A stretch of DNA of 64,000 nt from Halomonas jincaotanensis (GCF_018448785.1 NZ_JAHCLU010000001.1:186001-250000), one strand, 5' to 3'; counted from the first letter of the stretch, positions 8,772 through 17,935 are shown. The notes: a model not told the origin generated them from the letters alone. Program-made: numbers and translations.

Positions 8772-9491
8772 CTAGCGCTGCACCGGCTTCTGGCCTCCAG
8801 CGGTCGGCCGCCAATGGCGTTGCCAGGCGCTCATCACCTTCTCGGGATACCAGGTCTTGCCCAGGCTGCCGTTGTAGCGGGCCAGAGCGCGAGTGAAATC
8901 GCCCTCTTCTACGGCCAGGTAATGGGCGAGTATCGTGCAACCGTAGCGCAGGTTACGCCAGGCATCCTGGAGATCATCAACGGGCAGGCCCAATTCGCGA
9001 ATCCAGAATGGCATGATCTGCATCAGGCCAACGGCCCCGGCGGAAGAAACCGCCTCCCCTTGGAAGGCACTTTCCACCTGGATGACCGCGAGCACCAGCC
9101 CGGGCGGCAGCCCGGCCAGCTGCGCCTCTTGGTAGACACGCTGCAACAACGCGACGCGAAATGCCGGGTCTTTTACGAAGCGCGCCAGGCGAGGCTCCAT
9201 GTCGTTGAGCCATTGACGTGCAGCCCAGACATTGGCCGGCGAACGCGGTGCGGACAACGAGTCTTCCAGCGTGGTGCGCAAGGAGGCGGGTGCCTCGGAT
9301 ATTACACGCACCCGCGGTGTCTGAACCTGTTCATCGTCCGCGGAGCTGGGCAGGGGCGTGTCGTTGGCTTGAACCTCTCCTGCCGCAAGCGCGGCCAGCA
9401 TCGCCAGGATGAAGGCCGCGACGCGCCTAGCGTGCGACGCGCTCGCCCAGGAAGTCGAGGATCTGCTCAGCTGGCACCATGGTGGCTTCAC
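8772..9491 (-). CDS. Lytic transglycosylase, SLT domain
   Basis: Exported protein of about 239 residues. The hydrophobic stretch [20 protein letters not shown] is a signal peptide ending at VQA. The SLT domain follows: [17 protein letters not shown] contains the catalytic glutamate, then [31 protein letters not shown] and [10 protein letters not shown] are the family motifs. It should cleave MurNAc-GlcNAc bonds in periplasmic peptidoglycan. The start is uncertain: a GTG at 9491 overlaps the end of proS by 65 bp and lacks a strong ribosome-binding site; an ATG inside the signal peptide would leave almost no n-region. Position directly after proS suggests cotranscription. Confidence 0.85.
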   Translation of the reverse strand: MKPPWCQLSRSSTSWASASHARRVAAFILAMLAALAAGEVQANDTPLPSSADDEQVQTPRVRVISEAPASLRTTLEDSLSAPRSPANVWAARQWLNDMEPRLARFVKDPAFRVALLQRVYQEAQLAGLPPGLVLAVIQVESAFQGEAVSSAGAVGLMQIMPFWIRELGLPVDDLQDAWRNLRYGCTILAHYLAVEEGDFTRALARYNGSLGKTWYPEKVMSAWQRHWRPTAGGQKPVQR

Positions 9492-11148
9492 TGTCGCGGC
9501 GTCCCTTGTATTCGAGTTCCCCCTTGTCGAGGCTGCGGTCGCCGACCACCAGACGGTGGGGCAGACCCATCAATTCATGGTCGGCAAACTTGACTCCGGG
9601 GCGCAGGTCGCGGTCGTCCAGCAGTACTTCGAACCCGGCAGCGGTCAGAGCTTGGTAGAGCCTTTCGGACTCATCACGCACCCGCTGCGACTTGTGCGCG
9701 TTCATCGGCACCAGTGCGATATGAAACGGCGCCAGCACATCGGGCCAGATGATGCCCGCATCATCGTAGTTCTGCTCGATCGCCGCGGCCACCACCCGGG
9801 TGATGCCGATGCCATAGCAGCCCATCCACGGGTGGATCTCGCGGCCCTCGTCTCCAAGGACCGTGGCGTTCATCGCCTCGGAATATTTCTTGCCCAGTTG
9901 GAAGACATGGCCCACTTCGATACCGCGCGCGATAGACAGGGTGCCTTGGCCGTCCGGCGACGGATCGCCCTCGATCACGTTACGCAGGTCGGCGACCTTG
10001 GGTAGGGCTACGTCGCGCTCCCAGTTGATGCCGAAGTAGTGCTTGCCGTCGACGTTGGCGCCGGCACCAAAATCGCTCATCAGCGCCACGCTACGGTCGA
10101 CGATGATCGGCATATCGAGTTCTACCGGGCCCAGCGAGCCCGGGCCGGCACCCACCGCGGCGCGAATCTCGGCTTCCGTGGCCATGGTCAGCGGTGTCGC
10201 CACTTCGGGGAGGTTCTCGGCCTTGACCTCGTTGAGCTCATAGTCTCCGCGTACCAGCAGGGCGATCAGTCCGCCCTGGGCGGCATGCACCATCAGTGTC
10301 TTGAGCGTCTTCTCGATGGGCAGGCCGTGCTGCTCGACCAGTGCGGCGATGGTCCGGGCATCAGGGGTGTCGACCAGTCGCAGCTCTTCCTGTGGCGCCG
10401 GACGTTCGGGTGTCTCGCCCAGCGGCGCCGGCAGCGCCTCGGCTTTCTCTATGTTGGCGGCGTAGTCGGATGAGGTAGAGAAAACCACAGCATCCTCGCC
10501 TGAGTCGGCCAGTACTTGGAATTCATGGGAGCCGCTACCGCCGATGTCACCGTTATCGGCCTCGACGGCGCGGAAATCCAGGCCCAGCCGGGTGAAGATA
10601 CGCATATAGGCGTCGTACATCACTTTGTAGGAACGCTGGAGTCCGGCCTGATCAACATCGAATGAGTAGGCATCCTTCATGATGAACTCGCGCGAGCGCA
10701 TAACGCCGAAGCGCGGCCGGGTCTCGTCGCGAAACTTGGTCTGTATCTGGTAGAAATTGGATGGCAGCTGCTTGTAGGAGCGCAGCTCGTTGCGTACCAG
10801 ATCGGTGATCACTTCCTCGTGGGTCGGCCCATAGCAGTAGTCGCGCTCGTGACGGTCGCGGATGCGCAGCAGCAGGCTGCCGTACTGGTCCCAGCGGCCG
10901 GATTCCTGCCATAGCTCGGCTGGCTGGACTGCCGGCATCAGCACTTCCTGGGCGCCGGCGCGATCCATCTCCTCCCGCACGATTCGCTCGACCTTGCGTA
11001 GGGTCTTGAGGCCCACAGGCAACCAGGTGTATAGCCCCGAGGTGAGACGGCGAATCATGCCCGAGCGCAGCATCAGCTGATGGCTGATGACTTCGGCGTC
11101 AGCAGGCGTTTCCTTGAGCGTGGCGATCAACAGTTGGGTGGCGCGCAT
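9427..11148 (-). CDS. proS: Prolyl-tRNA synthetase
   Basis: Class II aminoacyl-tRNA synthetase of 573 residues, the same length as the E. coli enzyme. It begins [20 protein letters not shown] and contains class II motif 1 ([20 protein letters not shown]), motif 2 ([21 protein letters not shown]) and motif 3 ([17 protein letters not shown]). Between motifs 2 and 3 is the bacterial INS editing domain that clears Ala-tRNAPro. The C-terminal anticodon domain ends [10 protein letters not shown]. The gene is divergent from the copper-storage gene. Confidence 0.97.
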   Translation of the reverse strand: MRATQLLIATLKETPADAEVISHQLMLRSGMIRRLTSGLYTWLPVGLKTLRKVERIVREEMDRAGAQEVLMPAVQPAELWQESGRWDQYGSLLLRIRDRHERDYCYGPTHEEVITDLVRNELRSYKQLPSNFYQIQTKFRDETRPRFGVMRSREFIMKDAYSFDVDQAGLQRSYKVMYDAYMRIFTRLGLDFRAVEADNGDIGGSGSHEFQVLADSGEDAVVFSTSSDYAANIEKAEALPAPLGETPERPAPQEELRLVDTPDARTIAALVEQHGLPIEKTLKTLMVHAAQGGLIALLVRGDYELNEVKAENLPEVATPLTMATEAEIRAAVGAGPGSLGPVELDMPIIVDRSVALMSDFGAGANVDGKHYFGINWERDVALPKVADLRNVIEGDPSPDGQGTLSIARGIEVGHVFQLGKKYSEAMNATVLGDEGREIHPWMGCYGIGITRVVAAAIEQNYDDAGIIWPDVLAPFHIALVPMNAHKSQRVRDESERLYQALTAAGFEVLLDDRDLRPGVKFADHELMGLPHRLVVGDRSLDKGELEYKGRRDSEATMVPAEQILDFLGERVAR

Positions 11149-11462
11149 GGTTCCGGCGTTTCCTTGAGCTCTTCTTGAGGTCGGGCCGCGCAGGTCGAGT
11201 CGCGGCGCGGCGGCAGTGATCGCATTGTACGGGCAGGCACCGATGGCGGCAAAAGCTTGCTCACCGGCGCCAGTGCGCCATGGCGTGTCGCGTCCGCTGC
11301 GTCTTGACGCTGTCTCGTCGGCTGACTACAGCTTAAAGGGCGGGAACAGACGCTGTTCCTTCACTCGCAAGTCATTCATAGCAAGCCTTCTCTCGCAAGT
11401 CAGCAATCGCCGGTTTCATCGAGAGCTGGTTTTTTATCGAGAGACAGCTTAGGAGGTCCGAA
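11149..11462. other. Intergenic region with short repeats
   Basis: Divergent intergenic space of 314 bp between proS and the Csp3-like gene. It holds a small hairpin GGAACAG-ACG-CTGTTCC at 11343-11359 and the 11-mer CTCGCAAGTCA repeated directly at 11364 and 11392 (28-bp period, nearly three helical turns). No coding sequence is supported. A copper-sensor (CueR-type) operator was looked for and not seen. Confidence 0.5.
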
Positions 11463-11789
11463 ATGGATTTTGGAAAGCATCAATCATGTATCGAAGCCTG
11501 CCACATCTGCGCCGCCTATTGTGACCGGTGCGCGACGTCGTGCCTGCAGGAAAATGACGTCCAGATGATGGCGGAATGCATTCGGCTGGACATGCAGTGC
11601 GCACAGATCTGTCGTTTAGCCGCCTCCTTCATGGCGCAGGGCAGCGAGTTTGCCCGTGATCTCTGTCGCGTCTGCGCCGACATTTGCCAAAAGTGTGGCG
11701 ATGAGTGTGGCCAGCACGATGCCAACCACTGCCAGGAGTGTGCCAAGGCCTGCAAGCGCTGCGCGGAAGAATGTCGCGCCATGTCGTAA
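11463..11789 (+). CDS. Four-helix-bundle copper storage protein (Csp3-like)
   Basis: A 108-residue protein with 19 cysteines, mostly in CxxxC, CxxC and CxxCxxxC spacings along helices (CIEACHICAAYCDRCATSC; CRVCADICQKCGDEC; CQECAKACKRCAEEC). This is the DUF326 family. Known members of this type (Csp3) form four-helix bundles that store many Cu(I) ions inside the bundle. There is no signal or Tat peptide, so it is the cytosolic type. AGGAGG lies 7 bases before the ATG at 11463. The role inferred is buffering or storing cytosolic copper, perhaps for copper enzymes such as heme-copper oxidases. Confidence 0.85.
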   Translation: MDFGKHQSCIEACHICAAYCDRCATSCLQENDVQMMAECIRLDMQCAQICRLAASFMAQGSEFARDLCRVCADICQKCGDECGQHDANHCQECAKACKRCAEECRAMS

Positions 11790-11846
11790 CGGGCGTATTT
11801 GTCGGCTTGTTCGCATGCCGATTTCACAAACCGTCGCCCAGCCAGC

Positions 11847-11891
11847 AAAAAAAACCAGCCAGGATCCGGCAATGGCCGCTTTTGGCTGGTT
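11847..11891 (-). terminator. Intrinsic terminator for the satD-DUF3307 operon
   Basis: Read on the minus strand, AACCAGCC and GGCTGGTT flank a 23-base loop that can itself fold, and the second arm runs into eight consecutive T residues. It lies about 100 bases past the DUF3307 stop codon. Confidence 0.65.
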
Positions 11892-11897
11892 AGTCTT

Positions 11898-11921
11898 GGC
11901 TGGCTGGCTGGCTGGCTGGCT
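11898..11921. repeat. GGCT tetranucleotide tandem repeat
   Basis: Six perfect GGCT units followed by GGGT. The repeat is noncoding and lies between the DUF3307 stop codon and its terminator. Confidence 0.9.
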
Positions 11922-11988
11922 GGGTGTTTCTCTCAAGACATACACCGTCTACGTCTCACTCCTTCGTGTCGTGCTCGCTCGGGCCTCG

Positions 11989-12744
11989 TCACCCGAGCAG
12001 TTGGCGCACGCACATGCCGAGGATCAGGGTAGCCGATACGCTCAGCAGGGTACCCAGCAGCACGTACTCGGTCAGCTTGCGGTCCTGCGCCTCGCGCAGA
12101 TCGCCGAAGCGCAGAACCGACTTGGCCGCGAGCAGAAAGCCCACGGCAATCAACTGATCGAGCAATACCAGCGTCAAGACCAGAAAGCGCTCCAGCACTC
12201 CGATGCGGGCGCCGGCATCGGCGAGCGTACCGGTATCCTCGAGCTGGTGGTTCCAGCGCTGCATCACCAGGGCGATGGCGATCGACATTGGCCGCGTGAC
12301 CAGTAGGTAGGCCGAGGCGAGCCCCAGCATTTGGGGCGTCATCAGCCATGCCGTCGCGATGGCTAGCGGTTGCCAGCTACCGATCCAGCTGAGCCAAAGG
12401 GCCACAATCACCAGCAGATGCAGCACCTGATCGAGCAGGAACCAGCGTAGCTGTTGCGGATTGGCATGGGCCTTGGCCACGTCGATCAGCCAATGGCTGG
12501 CCGTGAGGATGAGACTTGCCAGCAGTATCGCGAACGGGCCGCGAGTGGTGGGTATGTTGAGGGTGGCAATCACCAGTACACCCGCAGCGAGCAATCCATG
12601 CAGCAGCGCGTGTAGGGCCAATTTGCGCGAGCGCTGCTTGAGCCGGTAGCGCTCCTCGACCCAGCCCCCAGGCTGGAACACGAAATCGCCGGTCAGGTGG
12701 GCGAGGATCAATCCGAACAATAGCGAGAGGTCGGTGGCCGTCAT
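11989..12744 (-). CDS. DUF3307 membrane protein
   Basis: Integral membrane protein of 251 residues. It starts MTATDLSLLFGLILAHLTGDFVFQP, which carries the LxGDFxFQ signature of DUF3307, and has HALLHGLLAA and a SHWLIDVAK motif in the next helices. About seven hydrophobic segments are visible. Its first codons overlap the satD stop by 4 bases (ATGA), so translation of the two genes is coupled. The pairing of DUF3307 with SatD recurs in many bacteria, but its biochemical role is not established. Confidence 0.82.
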   Translation of the reverse strand: MTATDLSLLFGLILAHLTGDFVFQPGGWVEERYRLKQRSRKLALHALLHGLLAAGVLVIATLNIPTTRGPFAILLASLILTASHWLIDVAKAHANPQQLRWFLLDQVLHLLVIVALWLSWIGSWQPLAIATAWLMTPQMLGLASAYLLVTRPMSIAIALVMQRWNHQLEDTGTLADAGARIGVLERFLVLTLVLLDQLIAVGFLLAAKSVLRFGDLREAQDRKLTEYVLLGTLLSVSATLILGMCVRQLLG

Positions 12745-13382
12745 GAGCGTGAATCCGAGTCGGCGAGGCGCTTTTCGAAGCAGGCGAGGGTGTCGGCGAG
12801 CAGCGCCCAGCGGGCGGCACGCAGGCGCTTGTGAACACTTGGCTGGCGAATACCGAGTTGCTCAGCCAGTACTTGCTGAGTGGCTGACTGTTGCAGGCTC
12901 AGGTTGACAATCTCGGCGGAATAACGCGACCAGCCATCGACCAGGTCGTCGACGAAGCGCGTCACCAGGCTTAGGCAATCATCGTGCTCCACCTCGGGCA
13001 GGGACAACGCCAAGTGCTGTGTATCCATGGCATCCAGCGCCTGGCCCGAGCGCACGAAGACCTCGCCATCGGCATCGGTGATGGCCTGGGCAGCCTGCCA
13101 GTCATCCTCTCCCACCGCGATGGCGATACGTGCATCCCAGCGCTGTTTCGGCTCAGAGTGGCGGATCAGCGCGGCGCGCAGCTGGATAGCGGCTTTCATG
13201 GCCTTGCCGGCATCGGCCAGAACGAGCTGGAAACCGTCACCCCGGTAGCGTTGCCCACGACCTAAATGGCGCTCGGCAAGTGCGGCCAGGGTGGCGTCCA
13301 GCACCTTATATAATTGCGTGCCATCGTTCACCTTGCGCGAGTCGATCACGTCGCCCGTGAGCACGGCGATGCGTCGGGCCAT
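12741..13382 (-). CDS. SatD family protein with C-terminal HTH
   Basis: Protein of 213 residues. The N-terminal MARRIAVLTGDVIDSRKVN is the SatD signature, and RYRGDGFQLVLADA with RIAIAVGEDDW recalls a nucleotide-cyclase-like fold. The C-terminal ~50 residues (QSATQQVLAEQLGIRQPSVH and after) form a helix-turn-helix. This suggests a small sensor-regulator that controls the coupled DUF3307 membrane protein. AAGGAG precedes the ATG at 13382. The promoter region immediately upstream carries nested inverted repeats that could be its own operator. Confidence 0.8.
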   Translation of the reverse strand: MARRIAVLTGDVIDSRKVNDGTQLYKVLDATLAALAERHLGRGQRYRGDGFQLVLADAGKAMKAAIQLRAALIRHSEPKQRWDARIAIAVGEDDWQAAQAITDADGEVFVRSGQALDAMDTQHLALSLPEVEHDDCLSLVTRFVDDLVDGWSRYSAEIVNLSLQQSATQQVLAEQLGIRQPSVHKRLRAARWALLADTLACFEKRLADSDSRS

Positions 13383-13414
13383 GGCGCTGTCTCCTTGCCG
13401 TTGAAAACTCCATA

Positions 13415-13461
13415 ATAGCCATTTTGGTCTATTTATCAATTAAATAGTGTTTAAAGGCTAT
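13415..13461. promoter_or_regulatory. Nested palindromes upstream of satD
   Basis: A perfect 7-bp inverted repeat CTATTTA-TCAAT-TAAATAG (13429-13447) is nested in an outer pair ATAGCC (13415-13420) and GGCTAT (13456-13461). The region is AT-rich against a GC-rich background and lies 33 bp upstream of the satD start. Autoregulation by the SatD HTH is inferred. Confidence 0.4.
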
Positions 13462-13654
13462 CGATAGAAAATTGAGAGCGCAGCCACAGCTCACGTGACT
13501 CGACAGAATCGACACGGCGTCAAAGCTCGGCGAACGGGGAGTTCTTCCAAGTCTAAATAAGCATTTATTGAAGTAATATAAAAAATCATGATGTCTTTCC
13601 CTTACCCGCTACATTGGTCTAGCTTAAGGAGGCACGGCTTAAACGGAGAGAGAT

Positions 13655-14476
13655 ATGAAAAGGACAGCACTAGCGATTGCCATCGGTGCAATTTCTGCTG
13701 GTATATCAATGGGTACCTGGGCGCAGGATCCGCCTGACGCGGAAACCCAAGAAAACCAGACTGAAACGCAGCCAGCCTCCGAGCAGGCCTCATCTGAGCA
13801 AGACAATGAGATGGATGTTCAGGTTGAAGAACAGCCCGCCGAGGTGCAAGTAGAGCAGGAAGCGCCGGATATCACAGTCGAGCAAGAGCCACCGGAGGTG
13901 ACGATTGAACAACCCGAGCCGGAGGTGACGATCACCCAACCCGAGCCTAATGTGGAAATCCAGGAAGCCGAACCCGAGGTCACAGTAGAAGACACCGGCG
14001 AGCCCGAGGTGACCATCGAGAGTTCCGGTGAACCTGAAGTGACTGTCGAGGACCAGGAGCAGCAGGAGGAGCAGGATCAGCAGCAAGAGCAGGAGCAACC
14101 GCCGGAAGAGCAGGAACAGGCGCAGCAAGAGGAGTCATCCGGCTCAAGCAGCGCCCTGATGTCCATGCAGGTCAGCGATCTCGAAGGCATGACCGTTAAC
14201 AATCAAGATGGTGAAGAGATCGGTGAGGTCAGGCAGATCTCGCAGCACAACCAGAGTGGTGATCTTTACGCCATCGTGGGTGTGGGCGGATTCCTGGGTA
14301 TCGGCCGGTCGGACATTGCCATGGCCCTCGACGAAATGGAAATGCAAGGTGAGGAGTTGGTCCTCACAACGAACCGCACCCAAGATGAGATAGAGCAATC
14401 GTCCGAAGATTACAATGAAGACGATTACACACAAGTGGATAGTGATACAACACTATCGGAGGCGTCTTCTCAGTAA
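13655..14476 (+). CDS. Secreted PRC-barrel protein with Glu/Pro repeat region
   Basis: Exported, very acidic 273-residue protein. Residues 1-24 form a signal peptide ending at TWA-QD. Residues ~45-165 are a low-complexity region of repeated units such as PEVTIEQPEPEVTITQ and GEPEVTVED, then Gln/Glu runs. A PRC-barrel domain follows (VSDLEGMTVNNQDGEEIGEV, GVGGFLGIGRSDIAMALDEM) and a short acidic tail. The PRC barrel is a beta fold that binds partners; here it should sit in the periplasm or outside. The repeats may form an extended Glu-rich linker, as suits a halophile. A second secreted PRC protein is at 33754. Confidence 0.82.
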   Translation: MKRTALAIAIGAISAGISMGTWAQDPPDAETQENQTETQPASEQASSEQDNEMDVQVEEQPAEVQVEQEAPDITVEQEPPEVTIEQPEPEVTITQPEPNVEIQEAEPEVTVEDTGEPEVTIESSGEPEVTVEDQEQQEEQDQQQEQEQPPEEQEQAQQEESSGSSSALMSMQVSDLEGMTVNNQDGEEIGEVRQISQHNQSGDLYAIVGVGGFLGIGRSDIAMALDEMEMQGEELVLTTNRTQDEIEQSSEDYNEDDYTQVDSDTTLSEASSQ

Positions 14477-14527
14477 TCGTTAACCAGTTAAATTAGCGAC
14501 CTTAAAACAAGTCGTGCCGTAACGCGG

Positions 14528-14563
14528 GAAGGGCAAGGTGAACACCTTGCCCTTCTATTCTTT
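14528..14563 (+). terminator. Rho-independent terminator
   Basis: GAAGGGCAAGGTG and CACCTTGCCCTTC form a perfect 13-bp inverted repeat separated by AA, followed by TATTCTTT. It ends the PRC-barrel transcript before the convergent VWA gene. Confidence 0.85.
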
Positions 14564-14599
14564 CCATGCAGCGCCTCTTCTGCTTTATCGGCTTCACGC

Positions 14600-15790
14600 C
14601 TACCTGGCGAGTTCGCGCATAGCATTTTCCAGACCCTCGAGCGTCATGGGGTACATGCGGTCATCGATCAGTTCGCGGATCAGCCGGGTCGAATGGGCGA
14701 GCTCCCAGGCGCGGGGCGGCATGGGATTGAGCCAGGCCAGATGCGGGAAGGTATCCACCAGACGCTTAAGCCAGAGGCCGCCGGGTTCGTCGTTGAAGTG
14801 CTCGACGCTGCCGCCGGGGTGGGTGATCTCGTACGGTGACATGGCGGCATCGCCAACGATCACCACCTGGTAGTCGGCGCCGTAGGTATGCAGGACGTCC
14901 ATGGTCGGAATACGCTCGCCGTGGCGCCGGGCCCGGTGTTGGGAATTGCTGCGCCATACGCCCTCATAGAGGCAGTTATGGAAGTAGTAGGGCACCAGGT
15001 GCTTGAATTCAGAGCGCGCGGCCGAGAAGAGCTCCTCGCAGGTACGGATGTGGTCGTCCATGGAACCGCCCACGTCGAGAAACAGCAGCACCTTCACCGC
15101 GTTGTGACGCTCCGGGCGCATCTGCACGTTGAGCAGCCCCGCATCACGGGCGGTCTCGCGAATGGTCGCATCGACGTCGAACTCTTCCTTGGCGCCCTGG
15201 CGGGCGAACTTGCGCAGCCGACGCAGCTCCATCTTGATATTGCGCGTGCCCAGCTCCAGTGAATCGTCGTAGTCGCGAAAGCGGCGCTCATCCCACACTT
15301 TCACCGCCCGGCGATGGCGCGAACCGTCCTGACCGACGCGAATGCCCTCGGGGTTGTAGCCGTGGGCGCCGAAAGGGCTGGTGCCCCCGGTGCCGATCCA
15401 CTTGTTGCCCCCGGCATGGCGTTCCTGCTGTTCTTCCAGGCGCTGCTTGAAAGTCTCGATGAGTTTTTCCAGGCCGCCGAGCGACGCGATCTGCGCCTTC
15501 TCCTCCTCAGAAAGCTGCTTCTCGAACTCGCGGCGCAGCCAGTCGTCGGGAATCAGCGCCTCGATGGCAGCATCGAGATCCTCGAGCCCCTCGAACCAGG
15601 CGGCGAAGGCACGATCGAAACGATCAAAGTACCGCTCATCCTTGACCATCACTGTGCGCGCCACCTGATAGAAGGCCTGGGTGTCAGCGAACACCACGCC
15701 GCGCTCGACGACCGCATGCAGGTCGAGCAGTTCACGCAACGACACCGGTACACCGGCGCGCTTGAGCGCCTCGAACAGGCCGATAAACAT
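14600..15790 (-). CDS. VWA domain protein (CoxE-like)
   Basis: Protein of 396 residues. The N-terminal part (MFIGLFEALKRAGVPVSLRE) is that of the MoxR-associated VWA proteins. The von Willebrand A domain starts near residue 230 with KVLLFLDVGGSMDDH, a MIDAS motif in which the usual DxSxS is DVGGS. No signal peptide or membrane segment is seen, so it should be cytosolic. It lies 3 bp after the MoxR ATPase gene. MoxR/VWA pairs act together as chaperone-like machines that insert cofactors or activate partner enzymes; the client here is not apparent. Confidence 0.85.
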   Translation of the reverse strand: MFIGLFEALKRAGVPVSLRELLDLHAVVERGVVFADTQAFYQVARTVMVKDERYFDRFDRAFAAWFEGLEDLDAAIEALIPDDWLRREFEKQLSEEEKAQIASLGGLEKLIETFKQRLEEQQERHAGGNKWIGTGGTSPFGAHGYNPEGIRVGQDGSRHRRAVKVWDERRFRDYDDSLELGTRNIKMELRRLRKFARQGAKEEFDVDATIRETARDAGLLNVQMRPERHNAVKVLLFLDVGGSMDDHIRTCEELFSAARSEFKHLVPYYFHNCLYEGVWRSNSQHRARRHGERIPTMDVLHTYGADYQVVIVGDAAMSPYEITHPGGSVEHFNDEPGGLWLKRLVDTFPHLAWLNPMPPRAWELAHSTRLIRELIDDRMYPMTLEGLENAMRELAR

Positions 15791-15793
15791 CGT

Positions 15794-16639
15794 TTAGCGT
15801 CCTTGCCGGCGCAGCATGAAGGCCAGCCGTTGCAGCAGTTGGGTGTCCTGCTCGTTCTTGACCAGGGCGCCGGCCAGCGGCGGGATCGCCTTCACCGGGT
15901 CGCGCTGGTAGAGCGCCTCGCGGGCCAGCTCATCGCTCATCAGCAGTTTCAGCCAGTCCACCAGCTCCGAGGTGGAGGGCTTCTTCTTGAGTCCTGGTGC
16001 GTCGCGAAGCTCGAAGAACACCTCCAGCGCCTCACCGACCAGCTTGGGGGCAATATCGGGGAAATGGACATCGACGATCGCCTGCATGGTCTCGCGGTCG
16101 GGAAACTCGATGTAATGGAAAAAGCAGCGACGCAGAAAGGCGTCGGGCAGCTCCTTCTCGTTGTTGGAGGTGATGACGATGATCGGCCGGTATTGCGCCT
16201 TGATGGTCTCGCCGGTCTCGTAGACATGGAATTCCATACGATCCAGCTCCTGGAGCAGGTCGTTGGGGAATTCGATGTCCGCCTTGTCGATCTCGTCGAT
16301 CAGCAGCACCACGCGCGTGTCCTGGGTAAACGCTTCCCACAGCTTGCCGGGCTTGATGTAGTTGGCGACGTTTTCCACGCCCTCGATGCCCAGCTGAGAG
16401 TCGCGCAGCCGGCTCACTGCGTCGTATTCGTAGAGCCCTTGAGCCGCCTTGGTGCTGGACTTGATGTGCCAGGTGAGCAGCCGTGTATTCAGCGTAGCGG
16501 CGAGCTCCTCGGCCAGCAGCGTCTTGCCGGTGCCCGGCTCGCCCTTGATCAGTAGCGGTCGCTCGAGAGTCACCGCGGCATCGACTGCCTGCTTCAGGGC
16601 ATCGGTGGCGATGTAGGAGGAAGTGGAATCGAACGCCAT
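15794..16639 (-). CDS. MoxR-family AAA ATPase
   Basis: AAA+ ATPase of 281 residues. Walker A is LLIKGEPGTGKTLLAEELA, Walker B is VVLLIDEIDKADIEFPND, sensor 1 is VITSNNEKELPDAFLRR, and the C-terminal lid follows. It is the first gene of a two-gene unit with the VWA protein (3-bp gap). Known MoxR-VWA pairs remodel or metallate client enzymes using ATP; no nearby operon points to a specific client. Confidence 0.88.
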   Translation of the reverse strand: MAFDSTSSYIATDALKQAVDAAVTLERPLLIKGEPGTGKTLLAEELAATLNTRLLTWHIKSSTKAAQGLYEYDAVSRLRDSQLGIEGVENVANYIKPGKLWEAFTQDTRVVLLIDEIDKADIEFPNDLLQELDRMEFHVYETGETIKAQYRPIIVITSNNEKELPDAFLRRCFFHYIEFPDRETMQAIVDVHFPDIAPKLVGEALEVFFELRDAPGLKKKPSTSELVDWLKLLMSDELAREALYQRDPVKAIPPLAGALVKNEQDTQLLQRLAFMLRRQGR

Positions 16640-16711
16640 GGGTGTCGCCTCGGCTGGGTCGTCAGGGAATGTCGGGATTCGAACAAGTGTACGGAAGCGG
16701 CTGGGTAGCGA

Positions 16712-17581
16712 CTAGTCGGTCCTGCGCTCGTCGCGGGTAGCACGCAGCAACACCCGGTCCATGCCACGAGTCGAGAGCAGCCGCTTCAGGACGGCGAAAA
16801 GATGCGTCGGCACGGTGACAGGGTAGCGGGGCTTGGGCCGGCGGCTGTCAAGGGCGTGGAGCAGTTTGGCCACCACGGCGTCGGCGCCGAGCGTGAAGCC
16901 GCCGCCAGTGTCCTCGCCGGCCAGGCGCGCCGCGACGGCGCGGTAGGTCTCGGCGTGGTAGCTGTTGGTGACATCGATATGGGCCACGAAGGCCCGGTAG
17001 GCGTTCTCGCGAAAGCGGCTTTTGATCGGGCCGGGTTCAATCAGGCTGACGTGAACGCCCGTGCCATGAAGTTCCTGGCGCAGGGTATCGGTCAGACCTT
17101 CGAGGGCGAACTTGGAACACACATAGGCGCCCCGATAGGGCAGGGCCGCGAAGCCGAGTACCGAGCTATTATGCACGATGCGCCCGCCGCCTTGCTTGCG
17201 CATGACCGGGATTATCCGGCAAGTCAGTTCATGGGTGCCGAGCAGATTGGTCTCCAACTGGGCGCGCAGCACGTCGCGGGTCAGATCCTCCACCGCACCA
17301 GGCTGACCGTAGGCGGCATTGTTAAACAGTGCTTCGAGGCGCCCGCCGGTTTGTGACAGTACCGTCTTGACGCAGGCGGCGATGGAGTCGCTCGACGTTA
17401 GCTCCAGCTCGACGGCCTCAAGGCCTTCATTGAGCAGTCGGTCCAGGTCGGCCTGACGGCGAGCGGTAGCAAATACCCGCCATCCACGAGCCTTGAGCGC
17501 GTGCGCACTGGCATGCCCGATCCCGCTGGAACAGCCGGTGACCAGTACGTTGCGCGTTGTCGCCTCGGTGGTCACGTGCAT
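16712..17581 (-). CDS. Short-chain dehydrogenase/reductase
   Basis: Classical SDR of 289 residues. It has the cofactor motif NVLVTGCSSGIGHASA, the structural NNAAYGQPG, the catalytic Ser in HNSSVLGFAALPY and YVCSKFALEGL as the YxxxK dyad. The sequence ATARRQADL after beta-2 suggests NADP preference. The family reduces or oxidises sterols, lipids and small carbonyls; the substrate is unknown. The ATG at 17581 has AGGAG 8 bases upstream, while an earlier in-frame ATG at 17704 would add 41 atypical residues. The gene borders an AT-rich gene-poor stretch. Confidence 0.85.
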   Translation of the reverse strand: MHVTTEATTRNVLVTGCSSGIGHASAHALKARGWRVFATARRQADLDRLLNEGLEAVELELTSSDSIAACVKTVLSQTGGRLEALFNNAAYGQPGAVEDLTRDVLRAQLETNLLGTHELTCRIIPVMRKQGGGRIVHNSSVLGFAALPYRGAYVCSKFALEGLTDTLRQELHGTGVHVSLIEPGPIKSRFRENAYRAFVAHIDVTNSYHAETYRAVAARLAGEDTGGGFTLGADAVVAKLLHALDSRRPKPRYPVTVPTHLFAVLKRLLSTRGMDRVLLRATRDERRTD

Positions 17582-17935
17582 GGCGTTACTCCTGGTGTCG
17601 AGGTCGTCGCTTAATGGAGGTGATGAGAAGCATGCTATGTTCGAGGCGGACCCTTTGTCAGCGGGTGCCCATGACCGCGTTGATGCGCCCGGCGCTGGTT
17701 TCATGGAGCAAGATTCAATTTACGTGCGCTTAAATGATGCACTGCAATAAAAAATCAGCCACAATTGGTGCAGATAAACCCGGTCTCGGATACCTAGCCA
17801 AGATGCCATACAGACCATCATTCTCACAAGCTACTGATAATTAACGTATTGCGATTTTTTTGGCATGCCAATCGCAATATATAAAGTAAGAAAAGCAAGC
17901 ACACCGAGCGCTGAAAGCCATCGAGGAGGTCCGTC
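17582..17935. other. AT-rich upstream region with long inverted repeat
   Basis: Gene-free 354 bp of much lower GC than its surroundings. At 17848-17878 it contains a perfect 8-bp inverted repeat ATTGCGAT / ATCGCAAT, with the palindrome TGGCATGCCA inside the loop, directly followed by TATATAAA. The 13-mer GCCAATCGCAATA from this element recurs at 18186. This looks like the control region of the 55-residue gene at 17936. Confidence 0.5.

Noticed and set aside
16670..16690. GGGATTCGAAC, similar to a tRNA T-arm in reverse
   Set aside because: The flanking bases cannot form a T-stem or cloverleaf on either strand.
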